A stretch of DNA of 64,000 bases from a bacterium 1XD21-13. GTDB lineage: Bacteria; Bacillota; Clostridia; Lachnospirales; Lachnospiraceae. This document shows positions 52,291 through 60,547 of the stretch, one piece after another. Every line of letters begins with the position of its first letter. The stretch's first letter is position 1. The DNA lies in the NCBI GenBank assembly GCA_009917555.1, contig QZDX01000002.1, forward strand, positions 310,001 to 374,000, read 5' to 3'. The notes beneath the pieces were generated by a model. That model saw nothing but the letters and a program-made list of their open reading frames with translations. It was not told where the DNA came from and did not search any database. The position numbers and the translations under genes are program-made.

Positions 52291-52328
52291 AAAAAATGTG
52301 TGACAACTCCGCTTAGAATTGTCACACA
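52291..52328 (-). terminator. Terminator of the SMI1/KNR4 gene
   Basis: TGTGTGACAA (52297-52306) and TTGTCACACA (52319-52328) form a 10-base perfect stem. On the minus strand six T follow (52291-52296). It lies 19 bases after the stop at 52347. Confidence 0.85.
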
Positions 52329-52346
52329 TTTTCTTTCTTAAATTCG

Positions 52347-53819
52347 CTATGCTCCCTGAAATCCATTCTGCTGTTTCCACACTTTCCATCTGCCCCCATC
52401 CATCAAAAGCTTAAAGCCGCCCCGGTAATCCAGGCCGAAATAGTCAAACTGCCGCATCAGATTGCTCACAAGCTGTCCCTCCGGCCTGCTTGCTCCCATG
52501 CAGCCGCCGCCCCTTAAGACCATCTGGCTGCCTTTATAATCAAACACCGCATTTTCATGGGTCCTGTACTTGTCCATAAGCCGTACATACAGTTCCTGCA
52601 GCTGCCGATCATCCACGCCCTCCGTACACCAGACGGCGTAGATCAGCAGCGTGGGATTTTCCTCTTTGGACAGATAATGCAGAAAATAATCCAGCACCTC
52701 TTCTTTTCCTTTCAGCTTCTGGATACAGTGGAAAAGTGCTATTCTTCCATTATTATCCAGATCCTCTCGGGCCAGGGCATCCTTTAGTCTTCCCGCATGG
52801 ACATTGGGATAATCTTTCATAATAGCGATGGTATGACAGGCATCCCGGAATCCCTCTCCCCGGAGCCTGGGCAGTATCTCAAACACCCTCTCATACCATA
52901 CTTCTTTCACCTCCCAGGTTCCCTCATAGTTGATAATGGAAACCGCTTCCGCATACGCTCCCCATTCCCACAGCTTTTCAAGCTCTTTCGTCATCCCCGG
53001 CACATGGAAATGAGCCAGCAGCTTAATGAGCTTCATCCGCACTTGCACGTCGGTTTCCTGTGCACAAGCTTTCTTAAAAAATGTCTTCTGTTTTCCGGGC
53101 AGGGATACGAATTTATAGCAGCTCTCTATGATCTCCGTCTTTTCCTCCGGATCTTCGGTCTGCTCGTACAGTTCCATCAACTGGCCGGGATTTCCGTCCA
53201 AATACAACCCAAATCCCATTTCCTCGTCGCTGTAGCCTGCAATCACCTCCCGCAGCCACCGTTCATACCATTTAAGGAACCCCTTTTCCCGCACAAAAAA
53301 CGGCTGACCGCAGTAATCCTCATCATAATAAACCACCTGTCCCCGGTAGTCTCCTGTAAGTACCAGCCCTGTCATAAGCGTGCAGCCCTGGCTGCCGATA
53401 GGGAGGACTCCGGCGTACGGATGCACCTCTTTCCCCTCTCGCCTGCCCTGTGGATCGGCCGCCCTGTCCCAGTCCTCATCACTCATCTTCGGATAGATCA
53501 CCGGCTCTTCCCGGACTGGATAAAGACGAGAGCCACGGGAATCGCAAAGCTCCTTTTTGAGCGTCTCCACCCCATAAAGTCCATAATAAGGGCCTGCACC
53601 GCCATTTCCCACCAGCATCAGAAAATCCCGATATTCTTCCGGCAGACGGATGCCCTGCTGCTGTTCAAATTCCCGTATGGTCTCCTCACTGGCAGGCGGT
53701 GACAGCTTATACTTGTGGCTGTACGCCCCAAATCTTGCAAAATCCGGGTCTTTCGCCCTTGCCTGCTCCAGTAATTTTAAGATACGCTTTGCCCATGAGG
53801 GCTGTCCTGTCTTTCGCAT
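52347..53819 (-). CDS. SMI1/KNR4-family protein with helical repeats
   Basis: About 490 residues. The SMI1/KNR4 domain spans residues 40-190 (ETIREFEQQQGIRLPEEYRDFLMLVGNGGAGPYYGLYG; LPIGSQGCTLMTGLVLTGDYRGQVVYYD). The remaining 300 residues are helical repeats, unlike the short immunity-type members. In bacteria this fold is often an immunity protein against contact-dependent or secreted toxins, but no toxin gene is adjacent, so the role is open. AGGAG precedes the ATG at 53819. Confidence 0.82.
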   Translation of the reverse strand: MRKTGQPSWAKRILKLLEQARAKDPDFARFGAYSHKYKLSPPASEETIREFEQQQGIRLPEEYRDFLMLVGNGGAGPYYGLYGVETLKKELCDSRGSRLYPVREEPVIYPKMSDEDWDRAADPQGRREGKEVHPYAGVLPIGSQGCTLMTGLVLTGDYRGQVVYYDEDYCGQPFFVREKGFLKWYERWLREVIAGYSDEEMGFGLYLDGNPGQLMELYEQTEDPEEKTEIIESCYKFVSLPGKQKTFFKKACAQETDVQVRMKLIKLLAHFHVPGMTKELEKLWEWGAYAEAVSIINYEGTWEVKEVWYERVFEILPRLRGEGFRDACHTIAIMKDYPNVHAGRLKDALAREDLDNNGRIALFHCIQKLKGKEEVLDYFLHYLSKEENPTLLIYAVWCTEGVDDRQLQELYVRLMDKYRTHENAVFDYKGSQMVLRGGGCMGASRPEGQLVSNLMRQFDYFGLDYRGGFKLLMDGGRWKVWKQQNGFQGA

Positions 53820-53886
53820 TTTTCTCTCCTGTAAAACCATTCAAAATCTCCCCTCAGTGAGCAGGGGGACGATAACAAACCGAAAC

Positions 53887-53929
53887 TTATTCCTGCGGGC
53901 AGCGAGCCAAGCGGACATGTCCATTTGAC
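53887..53929 (-). mobile_element. Palindromic mobile repeat, copy 3 (short form, at the methyltransferase 3' end)
   Basis: A 43-base deleted form: GTCAAATGGACATGTCCGC, TTGGCTCG and TGCCCGCAGGAATAA. It supplies the last codons and the stop of the methyltransferase gene (sequence after GFWGIK). Confidence 0.7.
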
Positions 53930-54642
53930 TTTATTCCCCAAAAACCAACCTGCATATTGGAAAGCCATAATATTTCAACAGCTTTAAATCCGCTGTTCTT
54001 CATTAGCTTTAAATGCTCTTTCCATGTAATCGGAAAGTAGTCTTTTCCATATCGATCTATATGCTTCCTGATCTCATCCGGGCTTTTTCCCTGCTTCATC
54101 TGGTATCTTTTCCATTTTTCCAAATAAATTGATTTTCCCGCATCCGTAAGCGGGGCAAAATTTTCAAAGCTAATGAATACGCCATTCTCTTTTAGTGCTT
54201 CATAACACTTCCTTAATGCTAATTTGCGTTCATGCATCTGTAAATAGTGGTTTACCTGTATCGCAGTAATAACATCGAATTCATTTGCGTAGGCTAAATT
54301 TTGAACATCACAAACAGAAAATTCCGCATTCGGGCGGCTGAAACGCTCTTTTGCAATTCGTATCATTTCATCGGAAGCATCGCAAAAGACAAACTTTTCA
54401 AGCTCTACCGTTTCAAAAGCAATACTCCCCATCTTTCCCGTTCCGCAGCCAATGTCAAGCCATGTTACCGGGGAGTGATGCAGAGTTTTTACCAGCTCTA
54501 TGACTTCTTTATAAAATACGTCATAATAGGGAAGTGTTTGTTTGATTTTTCTGTCATATTCACCTGAATCAAATGCAGATTTATTCCCGCGGGCAACGAG
54601 CCAAGCGGACATGCTGGCATGTCCATTTGGCGACTGCCGCAA
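53887..54642 (-). CDS. Class I SAM-dependent methyltransferase, hit by a mobile repeat at both ends
   Basis: Core residues are intact: KSAFDSGEYDRKIKQTLPYYDVFY, SAM loop VTWLDIGCGTGKMGS, FCDASDEMI, and a conserved C-terminal WLSNMQVGFWGIK. The 5' end is displaced: GAGGAAATCGACT and ATG GAC lie at 54687, then a 100-base palindromic element (54581-54680) intervenes and the frame resumes at NKSAFD. The 5' part of the present ORF, from a TTG, lies in the element. The stop also lies in a 43-base copy of the same element. Expression from either start is doubtful; the original protein would be about 240 residues. Substrate unknown. Confidence 0.65.
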   Translation of the reverse strand: MRQSPNGHASMSAWLVARGNKSAFDSGEYDRKIKQTLPYYDVFYKEVIELVKTLHHSPVTWLDIGCGTGKMGSIAFETVELEKFVFCDASDEMIRIAKERFSRPNAEFSVCDVQNLAYANEFDVITAIQVNHYLQMHERKLALRKCYEALKENGVFISFENFAPLTDAGKSIYLEKWKRYQMKQGKSPDEIRKHIDRYGKDYFPITWKEHLKLMKNSGFKAVEILWLSNMQVGFWGIKSNGHVRLARCPQE

Positions 54643-54680
54643 GGGTCAAATACCCCGCAGCTTGCTGCGAGGTATTTGAC
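54581..54680 (-). mobile_element. Palindromic mobile repeat, copy 2 (methyltransferase 5' end)
   Basis: GTCAAATACC..GGGGTATTTGAC hairpin, then GCGGCAGTCGCCAAATGG, GACATGCCAGCATGTCC and TTGGCTCGTTGCCCGCGG. Matches copy 1 at 16633-16761 over most of its length but lacks one extra stem. It is inserted after the second codon of the methyltransferase. Confidence 0.8.
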
Positions 54681-54712
54681 TGTCCATAGTCGATTTCCTC
54701 TATAGCTTCCTG

Positions 54713-54752
54713 TTTTACGCTTCCTGCAATTCCCCAACAGACAGGAATCTGC
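54713..54752 (-). repeat. Cassette-boundary hairpin site R1
   Basis: Reading on the minus strand from directly after a TAG stop: GCAGATTCC..GGGGAATTGC then AGGAAGCGTAAAA. TTCC/GGAA stem plus the conserved GGGAATTGC..AAGCGTAAAA tail. Confidence 0.65.
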
Positions 54753-55201
54753 TAAATAATAAAATTAACGATTCCATATACCAAATGACATATTGTAAAA
54801 ATTGAGATTGGAAGAACCGCTATTTCATTCTTTCTATCCATAGCAAAGAAGAAAAATACCAGGCATGGCAGAAGCGTCAATCCCAATATGACAATCCCAT
54901 TCGTGATGCCCATATAATAGAATGCCCAGCTTGCAAAATATAGCAGACAACTAATAATTACGGTAATGATTAATCGTGAATGTCTCACCTTTTTTCGCTC
55001 ACGATTTACAAATATACATAAAGAAATGACCATCAGCACTTGACATACAGAAGCCACTGTATCAAGTGTCGCAGTAACCGAATCTGCCCTCAATATGTCA
55101 TTTGGTGCAGGGACGGCAAACCAGATAAAATTGGGTATCATAAGAGTGAAAAATAGCAACGCACCCCAAATATCAAATCCTATCTTATATTTTTTCAGCA
55201 T
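54752..55201 (-). CDS. Small integral membrane protein
   Basis: A 149-residue protein with four to five hydrophobic helices (LLFFTLMIPNFIWFAV; VCQVLMVISLCIFV; LIITVIISCLLYFASWAFYYMG; IVILGLTLLPCLVFFFFAM) and short basic loops. GTGAGGATATTT precedes the ATG. No functional family recognised. Its stop codon abuts boundary site R1. Confidence 0.65.
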   Translation of the reverse strand: MLKKYKIGFDIWGALLFFTLMIPNFIWFAVPAPNDILRADSVTATLDTVASVCQVLMVISLCIFVNRERKKVRHSRLIITVIISCLLYFASWAFYYMGITNGIVILGLTLLPCLVFFFFAMDRKNEIAVLPISIFTICHLVYGIVNFII

Positions 55202-55307
55202 CCAAATATCCTCACAATTTCAATTTTATATTGCTTGAAAGCAGCCAATTAGTCCTCGTTTTTGAAAACCAATCGGCTATCTTGATCGGATGTATGGTCC
55301 TCCCTGC

Positions 55308-56309
55308 TCACTGAGATTTGGCCATGTTTTTTATCCTCTCACCAATCTCCTCGATCACAGCCGCTTCGGTCTCCAGCTCTTCGGCAATCACAGGGATGCT
55401 TTTTCCTCTCTCCAGCTTTTGTCGGACCAGCTTGACCAACAGATCGGACTCCCCTTTCCGATATCCGTCCCGTTCGCCTTTTGCGTAGCCGTCCTCTTCT
55501 CCTTTGCTGTAACCCTCCAACTTTCCTTTTTGATACCCGGCTTCCTCTCCCTCTTTATAGATCCCCCTCATATGGGCCTTTTCATCGTATTCCGTCAACA
55601 GCATATGCAGTACCTCCGCTTGATTTTTCCTCAGAAGCTCTTCCAGGATTCCCTTTTGAATACAGCTATCCACAGCTTTCATTATGGCGGCTTTAAGTGA
55701 CATATTCCGGTCCAGGTTCTCATTCACCTCTGCTATAAATTCTGAGTATTCCCATAGCCGTCTGCATTTTTCCAATAGCTCTTGGTTGTGGCCCCGGTTG
55801 ATATTGAAAAGGACTGCTTTACATTCCAGGCAGCCGGAACCCCGCCCTGTCTCAAAGGCGTCCGAAAGAAACAGCTCTTCCCGATCCGCCTGCTCCTGTT
55901 TTCCATTGTAGAAAATGACGTACTCCGGCGTGGGCAGCTTTATAAGCTTAGAGCTGTATAGCTGATCCTTGTGCTGTGCCACAATCCCCTCGTACTGCCG
56001 GGAAAAGTACAAGAGCCCCCGCAAGGGCATGTTCGGCGAGTAAGTACTTTGATGCTCGTAAAGATTGAGCTGATTCGCAATGATAAAGGACAGATCATTC
56101 TTCATCTTCATAAAGATTGCATCCTCCAGGGTCACAATCTCCAATTCGTCCGCATTGCTGTAAGCACTCCCGTTTACCGCATTGTACAATTCCAGCAGAT
56201 CCTTTTTATCCCGAAACAGGAAACGAAACAGGCGATCCTTATACCTCCTGTTAATACGCAGTCTCCTCCACAGAAAATGCTTCTGATACCATTTTAAATT
56301 ATTTGCCAT
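55308..56309 (-). CDS. Rpn/PD-(D/E)XK-type recombination-associated nuclease family protein
   Basis: A 333-residue protein. YKDRLFRFLFRDKKDLLELYNAVNGS and LEIVTLEDAIFMKMKNDLSFII are hallmarks of the Rpn-like nuclease family in Clostridia. The C-terminal quarter holds tandem 8-residue units of form GYxKGExD (residues 258-289) followed by a helical tail. Rpn proteins are related to transposases and promote recA-independent recombination in Escherichia coli. GGAGGATAG precedes the ATG. Intact, unlike the remnant at 45.3 kb. Confidence 0.78.
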   Translation of the reverse strand: MANNLKWYQKHFLWRRLRINRRYKDRLFRFLFRDKKDLLELYNAVNGSAYSNADELEIVTLEDAIFMKMKNDLSFIIANQLNLYEHQSTYSPNMPLRGLLYFSRQYEGIVAQHKDQLYSSKLIKLPTPEYVIFYNGKQEQADREELFLSDAFETGRGSGCLECKAVLFNINRGHNQELLEKCRRLWEYSEFIAEVNENLDRNMSLKAAIMKAVDSCIQKGILEELLRKNQAEVLHMLLTEYDEKAHMRGIYKEGEEAGYQKGKLEGYSKGEEDGYAKGERDGYRKGESDLLVKLVRQKLERGKSIPVIAEELETEAAVIEEIGERIKNMAKSQ

Positions 56310-56484
56310 AAACTATCCTCCATTATACTTGATTGTTTTCTTTTTCTCAATCACCTGTGCCTGAAAATTTTCGGGATTCCCGTTGAAATTAATAAAGATA
56401 CTATTGAAAAAAGATGATATTTTGATTATACAATAAAATTTGGAATTTTCAACCTGTTTTTGTAAAATTTTTATATTTTTTATG

Positions 56485-56535
56485 TTCTATTTCCAGTCCC
56501 TTTCACAATAGCCGTAAAGTGAATCTTTAACCAAA
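56485..56535 (-). repeat. Diverged cassette-boundary site
   Basis: After the acyltransferase stop: GTTTGGTTAAAGATTC..TTACGGCTATTGTGAAAGG. Aligns with site R5 (GTTTGGTTAAAAATTCC..) but the stem is weak. The remaining 56310-56484 is AT-rich and shows nothing else. Confidence 0.35.
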
Positions 56536-56539
56536 CTTT

Positions 56540-57616
56540 TCATAATCTCCGTTCTGCTATTCCAAGAAAAAATCGTAAGACAGGAATCCTCTTTACGACT
56601 TCATATATTAAAAATGTTGCAACAAACGAAATCAACACAATCAACAAAAATTGTCCTGCCACACCGATGGGCAATCTCAATACGAAAAATCCTGCCACAA
56701 CCAGAATTGGCATATGGAGAATGTAAACAGGAAAAGACGCACGTGTCAGATAACCGCTGAGACGACTGTGAAAATTCAGCTTTGACCGTCCTACGCCAAT
56801 CAGGGCAATAATTCCCGTCCATCCGTAAAATATGTAAAGCCCGACCATCCCTATGTTTCGGATGTTTTCCAGGCAGTACAAATAAGTGTACAGGCCGCCT
56901 GACATTGCGAAGAGGAAAAGGCTTGCAAACCGGTACCTCTGCAATTTTTTCAGAATACTTTCCTCCGAAAATATATAATACCCGAACAAAAACAGTATGA
57001 GAAACTGCCCCAGACTTTTCCCGCCTATATTCAAAATATACTGACCTATCCATTCCGGAACAAACAAAAGAATCATGCAGAAATAAGGTAAATGGTCAGC
57101 TTTCCATTCAGGCAAATACTTTTTTTGCAAAAGAAAGATTAAAATTGCTGTCAATGAAACAAGAAACAAATACAGCAAGAACCAAAGATGTGCGGGCGTA
57201 AAACCCCCACGATATCCCGTCAAATCAGTTTCCTTTGTGAAAAACAGACCATACTGCTGAAAATAGGTACCTGTATATCCATTAAAAAACACTTCTGCCA
57301 CATAGGTCATCACCGGAACAAGCACAAGCAATCCAAACAAAAACGGAACAAGTAATTTTTTTACTCGTTCCCCTATAAACTGCCTGTTTGTTCTTATTTG
57401 GAGCGAGTACTTACAGCTTATGCCTGCAATCACAAACAAAAGAGCCATGTACCAGGGATATACGGCAGTAGAGAATACATAGAGTGCGGTATTTGTATGT
57501 GACCAAATATAAAATCCGCTGTACTCTCCTCCACTCCAAATTTGCGAAGCATGGAATGGAAACAGCAGCAGAATTGCCATCCATCTTAAATTATCTATGA
57601 AATATTTTCTCTCCAT
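56540..57616 (-). CDS. Membrane acyltransferase (Acyltransferase_3/OafA-like)
   Basis: About 358 residues with ten hydrophobic helices. The N-terminal YFIDNLRWMAILLLFPFHASQIW matches the conserved start of this family, with the catalytic-region histidine in FHAS. These enzymes transfer acyl groups to cell-surface glycans or lipids. Start at 57616 (MERKYFID) uses AAGGTG. Followed by the diverged boundary site. Confidence 0.85.
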   Translation of the reverse strand: MERKYFIDNLRWMAILLLFPFHASQIWSGGEYSGFYIWSHTNTALYVFSTAVYPWYMALLFVIAGISCKYSLQIRTNRQFIGERVKKLLVPFLFGLLVLVPVMTYVAEVFFNGYTGTYFQQYGLFFTKETDLTGYRGGFTPAHLWFLLYLFLVSLTAILIFLLQKKYLPEWKADHLPYFCMILLFVPEWIGQYILNIGGKSLGQFLILFLFGYYIFSEESILKKLQRYRFASLFLFAMSGGLYTYLYCLENIRNIGMVGLYIFYGWTGIIALIGVGRSKLNFHSRLSGYLTRASFPVYILHMPILVVAGFFVLRLPIGVAGQFLLIVLISFVATFLIYEVVKRIPVLRFFLGIAERRL

Positions 57617-57682
57617 ATAAGGCCACACCTTGTTATTCCAATTTCGCCTCTATATTAATTCGTCAACTGGAAGTTGACAGCA

Positions 57683-57873
57683 TCAAAGTGCCACAATTTC
57701 ATCCGCTATCTCACGAACAGTTCTATTGCTCGTATCTATTTTCACGGTATCCAGTGCTTGATACATCGAAATTCTCTGAACACTTCTGTCAATCATATCA
57801 GCAGAACGTATCCCTAATGTTACATCTGCGGTCAATCTATCACGCAGGCTGCTTTTATCTACAGCAATACCGC
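57683..57873 (-). pseudogene. 3' fragment of a P-loop kinase-like gene
   Basis: The frame LRDRLTADVTLGIRSADMIDRSVQRISMYQALDTVKIDTSNRT..EIADEIVAL looks like the C-terminal part of a small AAA/P-loop kinase. No Walker A is present, and the 5' side merges with the end of the GNAT gene near 57873. It is a deletion junction between two cassettes. Confidence 0.6.
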
Positions 57874-58436
57874 ATAAAAATCCTCTCCTGAAACCCTTTT
57901 TGTTTCCCATGCTTTTCCGGAATACGCTTAAATTCCTCAAACCCGATACTCGTATAACATTTTATTGCATTCTTATTTATATCCGTAACATCAAGCACAA
58001 ACTCCTGATAATTTGTAAGCTGCATACTTTCCCGAAGCATAGCTGCGGCAATGCCTTGTCTGCGGTATTCTTTTCGTACGGCTACAAATTCTATGTATCC
58101 GGTTGTGACAGGATATGCAAGCTGCTTTTCAAATTCTTCTTTCAAAACGAAAGCTGCAATCACTCCTTTAAAGAACCCAAACTGTTTCTTCAAAGATGCT
58201 TTTTCTACTCCTGCGGCTCTGCCATTGCAATCCGAAATCGCCAGCACTCCCGCAATATCTCCCTGAACATCCGCCACATAAAATCTTTCCATATGCAATC
58301 CCGCTGCGATAGCATCCGCCACTTTTTGATTATCCTTGCATAATATTGAAAAATCCTTTTCAAATCCCTCCGCAATACAGAAAGCCACATGATTGCGGTC
58401 TGTTTCTTCTGCTTTCCTTATATGCACCATTTTCAT
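57855..58436 (-). CDS. GNAT-family N-acetyltransferase
   Basis: A 193-residue acetyltransferase. EFVAVRKEYRRQGIAAAMLRESM (near residue 118) is the acetyl-CoA-binding motif A, and FVLDVTDINKNAIKCYTSIGFEEF is motif B. The last three residues (CCR) come from the kinase fragment, so the natural C-terminus and any boundary site after it were lost. Substrate unknown. Confidence 0.85.
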   Translation of the reverse strand: MKMVHIRKAEETDRNHVAFCIAEGFEKDFSILCKDNQKVADAIAAGLHMERFYVADVQGDIAGVLAISDCNGRAAGVEKASLKKQFGFFKGVIAAFVLKEEFEKQLAYPVTTGYIEFVAVRKEYRRQGIAAAMLRESMQLTNYQEFVLDVTDINKNAIKCYTSIGFEEFKRIPEKHGKQKGFQERIFMRYCCR

Positions 58437-58477
58437 ATACCCTCTGTCATTGTTTTAAATGATTCATCAAATCCCGC

Positions 58478-58520
58478 TTTTACGCTTTTTGCAGTTTTCC
58501 GTTAAATGGGAATCTACCGC
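58478..58520 (-). repeat. Cassette-boundary hairpin site R2
   Basis: On the minus strand: GCGGTAGATTCCC..ATTTAACGGAAAACTGC then AAAAAGCGTAAAA. TTCC/GGAA stem; conserved tail. It lies 12 bases after the VanZ stop and about 40 bases before the GNAT start. Confidence 0.65.
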
Positions 58521-58531
58521 AAAACAGCCTG

Positions 58532-59056
58532 TCATCTGCCTTTCAAACACTTCAAGACCCAAAAGGTAATCGGCTTAAAAATAACATAAAGGCCATAGCC
58601 CAGCACTCCGCCAATCACATTCGTGATCAGATCCGTGATATCCGAATTTCGGTCGAAAAACGGCTGTAACAGCTCAATGCCCAGGCTCATCAAAAAGCAA
58701 AAAAACACCGTTATACCGAATTTGGCCCTTTTGCCCCGGGTCAGTGGAAACAGGAACCCGAAAGGCAGAGTCATGATAATGTTCAAGAACACTTGCCTGA
58801 AAAAGTCCCCTCTCCCCAAAGAGACATCAATAAACGGCACCAGATTCATAGGTTCATAGGGGTGGTTCAGCATGAACGGGATGGATGCAATCACCGGCAT
58901 CATAGTAAAATAGAGTACCAGAGAGAGGTATGCATACATGAGGGTGTTGACAAGCAGTCTGTCTCTGCCCTGAGCTCTCCATTTCCTGAAAAAGACGAAA
59001 GCATACAGGCAAACCAACACTATAAAATCTATGAAATATTTTATCAGGTACTTCAT
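58532..59056 (-). CDS. VanZ-family membrane protein
   Basis: A 174-residue protein with four to five helices and the VanZ pattern: NLVPFIDV, NIIMTLPFGFLFPL, SLGIELLQPFFDRNSDITDLITNVIGGVLGYGLY. VanZ-like proteins are linked to low-level teicoplanin or lipoglycopeptide resistance, mechanism unclear. GAAAGGAGATATA precedes the ATG. Confidence 0.88.
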   Translation of the reverse strand: MKYLIKYFIDFIVLVCLYAFVFFRKWRAQGRDRLLVNTLMYAYLSLVLYFTMMPVIASIPFMLNHPYEPMNLVPFIDVSLGRGDFFRQVFLNIIMTLPFGFLFPLTRGKRAKFGITVFFCFLMSLGIELLQPFFDRNSDITDLITNVIGGVLGYGLYVIFKPITFWVLKCLKGR

Positions 59057-59107
59057 TATATCTCCTTTCTTCTTACCGCCCTATCCAAAATCCGATTTTC
59101 CAGTATG

Positions 59108-59240
59108 TCAAACTGGCTTATGCGTTCCTCTCATAACAAATTCTGAAATAACGGTCTCGCCGCCCTCAAATTGGCGGATAATTTCCATCTTGTAGTCGGG
59201 ACATGTTTTTCTGGCAGCCGCAAGGGTTGTCTTCTGAACT
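59108..59240 (-). pseudogene. Fragment of a SnoaL-like ester cyclase gene
   Basis: A frame reading CPDYKMEIIRQFEGGETVISEFVMRGTHK matches the middle of polyketide-cyclase/ester-cyclase proteins, then stops at PV. Neither the N-terminal nor C-terminal part is present, so this is a cassette remnant between VanZ and the phosphatase. Confidence 0.5.
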
Positions 59241-59283
59241 CATTTCTGATAACTTTTTTTCATTTTTCCCCGCTAGCTTTCCA

Positions 59284-59324
59284 TTTATGCTCTTCGCAAT
59301 TCCCTCATAACCGGGAAGTTATCA
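59284..59324 (-). repeat. Cassette-boundary hairpin site R3
   Basis: ACTTCCC..GGTTATGAGGGAATTGCG then AAGAGCATAAA on the minus strand. The TTCCC/GGGAA stem is perfect. The phosphatase stop codon (TGA, 59305-59307) lies inside the loop. Confidence 0.7.
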
Positions 59325-59862
59325 TTCCATCTTTTTTATATATGCATTTTGCGATTTGACCATGTTGAGGATGGTCTATTCCCAACACATACTGCATCAA
59401 TATTCCATGACACACAACAATAACCGAACTGTAATTTCTATATCGTTCCAACACCGACATAACACGTTTTTCCATTTGACCGGCAGATTCCCATACACAC
59501 ACTTTCCCCGTCGGATGGCACCCCTTATTTTCTGTCAGGCATTTATAATTTTGCTCGGCCTCTTCATCAGATAAATATTCATACGTGACGCCATCTGCCA
59601 ACCATTCATGCAAATCTGGTTCTACTCACATCTCAACGCCTAAATCTTTCGACAAGATGGCCGCACTATGTATTGCTCTGCCAAATGGAGATGTGATGAT
59701 CAATTCAATATTTGCCAGCCTTGTATCCTTTGCTGTTTCATGAATTTGAGCGATCCCTTTTTCGGATAATGTCATCATGTTATGGCCAAAGTCTTTGTAA
59801 AATTTTCTGCCCGCCATAGTGGTATCCATTTCTCCGTGACGTATAAAATAAAAAGTTGCCAT
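59305..59862 (-). pseudogene. Histidine phosphatase gene with an in-frame TGA
   Basis: The N-terminal half has the catalytic RHG motif (FYFIRHGEMD, residues 5-14) and ITSPFGRAIHSA; the C-terminal half has the second histidine (VVCHGILMQYV). One in-frame TGA at 59626-59628, between GVEM and VEPDLHEWLAD, separates them; a CGA-to-TGA transition would explain it. The rest is intact and full length for a phosphoglycerate-mutase-like phosphatase (about 185 residues). GGAGAG precedes the ATG at 59862. Confidence 0.8.
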
Positions 59863-59896
59863 CTTGCCACTCTCCATTCAATTTTTCAAACTTTGT

Positions 59897-59938
59897 TTTA
59901 TACTCTTCGCAATTTCCTGACAAATAGGATGCTGAAGT
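59897..59938 (-). repeat. Cassette-boundary hairpin site R4
   Basis: ACTTCAGCATCCT..ATTTGTCAGGAAATTGCG then AAGAGTATAAAA, immediately after a TAG stop (59939-59941). The stem is TCCT/AGGA, a paired change from TTCCC/GGGAA. Confidence 0.65.
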
Positions 59939-60100
59939 CTAAAATTCATACTTTGTGCCATAGGAAAGCAGCAGTCCGTCTGTTAATTCTACACATAAAA
60001 TTATGGTGTTTTTATCATCGAAATTATTATGTCCGTTATCCATCCATTCCGCAAAGACATTTTTTAATTTCTCGGCAATCAAATGATTTCATTTGCTCAT
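59939..60100 (-). pseudogene. Small gene with an in-frame TGA at codon 4
   Basis: GGAGGTAACGC then ATG AGC AAA TGA, after which the same frame continues NHLIAEKLKNVFAEWMDNGH..TIILCVELTDGLLLSYGTKYEF to TAG. About 53 codons; no family recognised. Good ribosome binding site and clean frame suggest a recently inactivated gene, or recoding. Confidence 0.45.
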
Positions 60101-60126
60101 GCGTTACCTCCATAAGCTTGAATTTG

Positions 60127-60522
60127 TTATTCTAATGCTTTCTTTAAATCAAAAACAAATCGCATTTGCTGCTTTTTTAAATAGGATTTTACAAAAGGTT
60201 TCATAAACCACTTTTTAGGTATCACATTTTCCGTAAAGTCGATTTGAGTTTCATTTTCTTTGGAGGTAAAAACTCCAGTCCAATGGCCTTTCATATTGCT
60301 ATTCTCCATATCAATCTCCCATCGCTTATATGGTTCTACCATAGTAACAGTAAACGTAGTCGCATACCCCTCTTTTGTATACTCAACAAATTGTTTGTCA
60401 TTTACCGTTTCTGTCTTACTTAAATCACTTCGCCATGTGCCATATTTATCAACAGCTAACATAATGCCCCAAACTTTATAAATATCCCTACCGATAATTG
60501 CATTTATTTTTGAAGTTGCCAT
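60127..60522 (-). CDS. SRPBCC/START-like domain protein
   Basis: A 131-residue protein of the polyketide cyclase/START-like fold: MATSKINAIIGRDIYKVWGIMLAVDKYGTWRSDL at the start, alternating strands (TTFTVTMVEPYKRWEIDM; QIDFTENVIPK) and a long C-terminal helix. GAAAGGATATGG precedes the ATG. It follows the NUDIX gene with no boundary site between, so both may form one cassette. Ligand unknown. Confidence 0.78.
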   Translation of the reverse strand: MATSKINAIIGRDIYKVWGIMLAVDKYGTWRSDLSKTETVNDKQFVEYTKEGYATTFTVTMVEPYKRWEIDMENSNMKGHWTGVFTSKENETQIDFTENVIPKKWFMKPFVKSYLKKQQMRFVFDLKKALE

Positions 60523-60547
60523 TTTTCCATATCCTTTCAAATCTAAG

